Positions 61,486-64,000 of a stretch of 64,000 bases of DNA are shown piece after piece. Source of the stretch: Hoeflea phototrophica DFL-43 (lineage in GTDB: Bacteria > Pseudomonadota > Alphaproteobacteria > Rhizobiales > Rhizobiaceae); assembly GCF_000154705.2 (NCBI RefSeq), contig NZ_CM002917.1, positions 2,727,633-2,791,632 of the forward strand, given 5' to 3'. Below the pieces are notes generated by a model. It had not been told where the DNA came from. It saw only the letters and a list, made by a program, of their open reading frames with translations, and searched no databases. Both the position numbers and the translations under genes were made by a program. Numbering within the stretch: position 1 is the stretch's first letter; each line of letters opens with the position of its first letter.

Positions 61486-62408
61486 TGGTTGAAAAACTCG
61501 CATTGGTCGGCATTGGCAAGATCGCCCGCGACCAGCACCTTCCGGCGATTGCCGCAAACCCCGATTGGGAACTCGCCGCGACGGTGAGCCGCAACGCCAG
61601 TGTCGAGGGCATCGAGAACTTCACAACCATCGAAGCGATGCTCGCCGCGCGCCCAGACATTTCCACGGTGTCTCTTGCCATTCCACCACAGCCGCGTTTT
61701 GCCTATGCCCAGGCGGCGCTCGCCGCCGGCAAGAATGTCATGCTGGAAAAACCACCCGGTCAGAGCCTCGCCGAAGTGCATGCGCTTGAAGAACTCGCCC
61801 GCGAGAAAGGCGTGTCGATTTACGCCACATGGCATTCCCGCGAAGCCGACTGCGTGCCCGATTCCAAGGCATGGCTGGCAGACAAGACCATCAAGCGCCT
61901 GGCGATCACCTGGAAGGAAGATGTCCGCCGCTGGCATCCGGGACAGGACTGGGTGTTCGAACCTGGCGGTCTTGGGGTCTTTGATCCCGGCATCAACGCA
62001 TTGTCGATCATGACCGAGATCCTGCCCTGGCCGGTCCATGTGGCAAGTGCTGTTCTTGAGTTCCCGGAGAACCGCGACACCCCGATTGCTGCGGACATCG
62101 TCTTCACAAATCCCGATGGCGCAGAGATGACCGCCACGTTCGACTGGCGCCAGGAAGGTCCCCAAACCTGGGACATCGACATCGAAACCGACGGCGGCCG
62201 TCTCAAACTGTCATCGGGCGGCGCTACACTTGAAATCGACGGCCAGACGGTCAAAAAAGGCAGCGATCATGAATACGCCAATCTCTACAAACGCATGGCG
62301 TCGCTGATCCAGTCCGGTAAAAGTGATGTGGATCTTTCACCAATGGTCCATGTCAGCGACGCCTTCACCCTTGGCAAACGGAAAACGGTCGACGCTTTCC
62401 ATTTCTAG
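61482..62408 (+). CDS. D-galactose/L-arabinose 1-dehydrogenase (Gfo/Idh family)
   Basis: The protein has 308 aa. It has N-terminal Rossmann LALVGIGKIARDQHLPAI, the VSLAIPPQPRFAYAQAALAAGKNVMLEKPPGQSLAE region with the EKP lysine, and RRWHPGQDWVFEPGGLGVFDPGINALSI, the wording of bacterial galactose 1-dehydrogenases. It oxidises the sugar at C1 to the lactone, the first step of the oxidative route. No lactonase gene is seen in the window; hydrolysis may be spontaneous or encoded elsewhere. Confidence 0.87.
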   Translation: MMVEKLALVGIGKIARDQHLPAIAANPDWELAATVSRNASVEGIENFTTIEAMLAARPDISTVSLAIPPQPRFAYAQAALAAGKNVMLEKPPGQSLAEVHALEELAREKGVSIYATWHSREADCVPDSKAWLADKTIKRLAITWKEDVRRWHPGQDWVFEPGGLGVFDPGINALSIMTEILPWPVHVASAVLEFPENRDTPIAADIVFTNPDGAEMTATFDWRQEGPQTWDIDIETDGGRLKLSSGGATLEIDGQTVKKGSDHEYANLYKRMASLIQSGKSDVDLSPMVHVSDAFTLGKRKTVDAFHF

Positions 62409-62442
62409 ACGACATGCCCCGAACGATAAGCAAGGAACTGAC

Positions 62443-63957
62443 ATGAACTTCAAACCACACGGCAAGCATCTGATCGCCGGCGAATGGATTGCCGGCGCAG
62501 CGACTTTCCGCTCCGAGCCCGCCAATGGCGACGCCCATGAGTTCGCCGTCGGCACGCCGGAACTTGTCGATGCAGCCTGCAAGGCGGCAGAAGCAGCGTT
62601 CGAAACCTATGGCTGGGCCAGCCGCGAAGACCGCGCGAAATTCCTGCACACGATTGCTGATGAGATTGAAGCGCGCGGCGACCAGATCACCGAGATCGGC
62701 ACATCGGAAACCGGCCTGCCAGCCGCCCGGCTTCAGGGCGAGCGCGGCCGCACCACCGGCCAGCTACGCCTGTTTGCCGAACATATCCTCAAGGGCGATT
62801 ATCTCGACCGCCGCCATGACGAGGCGCTGCCTGATCGTCAGCCGCTGCCGCGCCCGGAACTGTTCATGATGCAGCGTCCCTTCGGCCCGGTGGCCGTTTT
62901 TGGTGCGTCCAATTTCCCGCTCGCCTTTTCGACAGCCGGTGGCGACACCGCAGCAGCGCTTGCTGCCGGTTGCCCGGTCGTCGTCAAGGGCCATTCGGCT
63001 CATCCTGGCACCGGTGAAATCGTCGCTGAAGCCATTCATGCGGCCATCAAGAGTTGCAACATCCACCCTGGCGTCTTCTCGCTGATCCAGGGCGGCAACC
63101 GTGCCGTCGGCCAGGCACTGGTCCAGCACGAGAACATTACCGCCGTGGGCTTCACCGGTTCGCTGGCAGGCGGTCGCGCCCTGTTTGACCTTTGCGCCGC
63201 ACGCCCGACGCCGATTCCGTTCTATGGCGAACTGGGCTCCGTCAACCCGATGTTCCTGCTGCCAAAAGCCGTTGCCGCGCGGGGTTCGGACATCGCCAAG
63301 GGCTGGGCCGGCTCGCTCACCATGGGTGCAGGCCAGTTCTGCACAAATCCGGGAATTGCTGTCGTCATCGCCGGATCCGAAGCCGATGCCTTCGCATCGG
63401 CGGCCAAGGAAGCGCTCGCAACCGTCGACAAGCAGACCATGCTCACCGACGGTATCGCCGAGGCCTACCGCAAGGGTGTAAAACGCGTTGCCGCCTCAAC
63501 CGGCGTCGCCGAGTTGATCGGCACATCCTGCGAAACACGCCATGCCGCACCCTATCTGTTTGAGACAACGGGTGAAGCCTGGCTGGCCAATGAGGAACTG
63601 GCTGAAGAAGTCTTCGGACCGCTCGGCATCATCGTGCGCGTCAAGGGTGAGGCGCAGATGCGCGACATCGCACGGGCTTTGCAGGGCCAGTTGACCTGCA
63701 CGCTGCATCTGGACGATGGCGACGCAGATGTTGCCAGAGGCCTGCTTCCAATCCTCGAGCGCAAGGCCGGACGGCTTCTGGCCAATGGCTTTCCGACCGG
63801 CGTCGAGGTCTCAGACACAATGGTGCATGGCGGGCCCTACCCGGCCTCGACCAATTTCGGCGCAACCTCGGTCGGCACGCTCGCCATCCGCCGTTTCCTT
63901 CGCCCGGTCTGCTACCAGAACATCCCGCACAACGTGCTGCCGGAAGATCTGCGCTAG
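62443..63957 (+). CDS. 2-oxoglutarate-semialdehyde dehydrogenase (NADP-type)
   Basis: The protein has 504 aa. It has an aldehyde dehydrogenase fold with FGASNFPLAFSTAGGDTAAALAAGCPVVVKGHSAHPGT, FTGSLAGGRALFDL, GELGSVNPMFLLP (Glu), and GAGQFCTNPG (nucleophile Cys). The FPLAFSTAGGDT wording is that of ketoglutarate-semialdehyde dehydrogenases from arabinose and hydroxyproline pathways. It finishes the route to 2-oxoglutarate. ATG at 62443; a frame opening at 62323 overlaps the previous gene and is rejected. The gene ends 43 bp before the end of the window. Confidence 0.9.
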   Translation: MNFKPHGKHLIAGEWIAGAATFRSEPANGDAHEFAVGTPELVDAACKAAEAAFETYGWASREDRAKFLHTIADEIEARGDQITEIGTSETGLPAARLQGERGRTTGQLRLFAEHILKGDYLDRRHDEALPDRQPLPRPELFMMQRPFGPVAVFGASNFPLAFSTAGGDTAAALAAGCPVVVKGHSAHPGTGEIVAEAIHAAIKSCNIHPGVFSLIQGGNRAVGQALVQHENITAVGFTGSLAGGRALFDLCAARPTPIPFYGELGSVNPMFLLPKAVAARGSDIAKGWAGSLTMGAGQFCTNPGIAVVIAGSEADAFASAAKEALATVDKQTMLTDGIAEAYRKGVKRVAASTGVAELIGTSCETRHAAPYLFETTGEAWLANEELAEEVFGPLGIIVRVKGEAQMRDIARALQGQLTCTLHLDDGDADVARGLLPILERKAGRLLANGFPTGVEVSDTMVHGGPYPASTNFGATSVGTLAIRRFLRPVCYQNIPHNVLPEDLR

Positions 63958-64000
63958 ATCCCTTCTGGCGCAACCAAGCTCGTGACAGCAGGAAGGCGGC

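Overview
The window looks like chromosomal DNA from an alphaproteobacterium of the order Hyphomicrobiales (Rhizobiales), probably near Rhizobiaceae/Hoeflea-type genera. This is inferred from gene content: gbpR-chvE-gguABC, cobT/cobS next to DUF1289 and a TIGR02281-type aspartic protease, a PdhS/PleC-like histidine kinase, and high GC with dense ATGA overlaps. I see no rRNA, tRNA or CRISPR array.

Region 1 (1-18.9 kb) is ordinary core genome: a TPR protein end, alpha/beta hydrolase, penicillin-acylase family protein, hydroxyacid dehydrogenase, DNA alkylation repair protein, Lrp regulator, uracil-DNA glycosylase family protein, GST, thermonuclease, histidine kinase, cobT/cobS, extensin-like lipoprotein, thioesterase, methyltransferase and dusA.

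Region 2 (about 18.84-51.54 kb) is a roughly 32.7-kb integrative island in the 5' end of dusA. It is bounded by a 28-bp imperfect direct repeat (25/28) that encodes the dusA motif IAPMMDWT. A tyrosine recombinase sits at the dusA end and the displaced original start of dusA lies at the far end (start codon 51580). The island has two modules. Module A (20.4-30.0 kb, all minus strand) holds a two-component system and a four-gene operon: an EctB-like diaminobutyrate aminotransferase, a 1405-aa adenylation-carrier-membrane protein with the architecture of epsilon-poly-lysine synthetase (Pls), a JmjC/cupin-8 oxygenase and an Sfp-type phosphopantetheinyl transferase. The simplest reading is a self-contained pathway that makes L-2,4-diaminobutyrate and polymerises it. 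Module B (32.1-51.1 kb) is a catabolic regulon: a CUT1 sugar transporter with two paralogous binding proteins, two GMC oxidoreductases, a CoA-transferase, enoyl-CoA hydratase, aldehyde dehydrogenase, PfkB kinase, FAD and Gfo/Idh dehydrogenases, and a LacI regulator. Three copies of the perfect palindrome TGGAACGTTCCA lie in front of its two convergent operons. Between the modules are an IS3-family element and the 3' remnant of a second, related integrase, which suggests two dusA elements in tandem whose junction was lost.

Region 3 (51.6-64 kb) is chromosome again: an iron-type alcohol dehydrogenase, a decayed TRAP permease, and the gbpR / chvE-gguABC sugar uptake locus. The locus continues into a sugar-acid dehydratase, a galactose/arabinose 1-dehydrogenase and a 2-oxoglutarate-semialdehyde dehydrogenase, i.e. 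import and oxidative, non-phosphorylating catabolism of L-arabinose/D-galactose.
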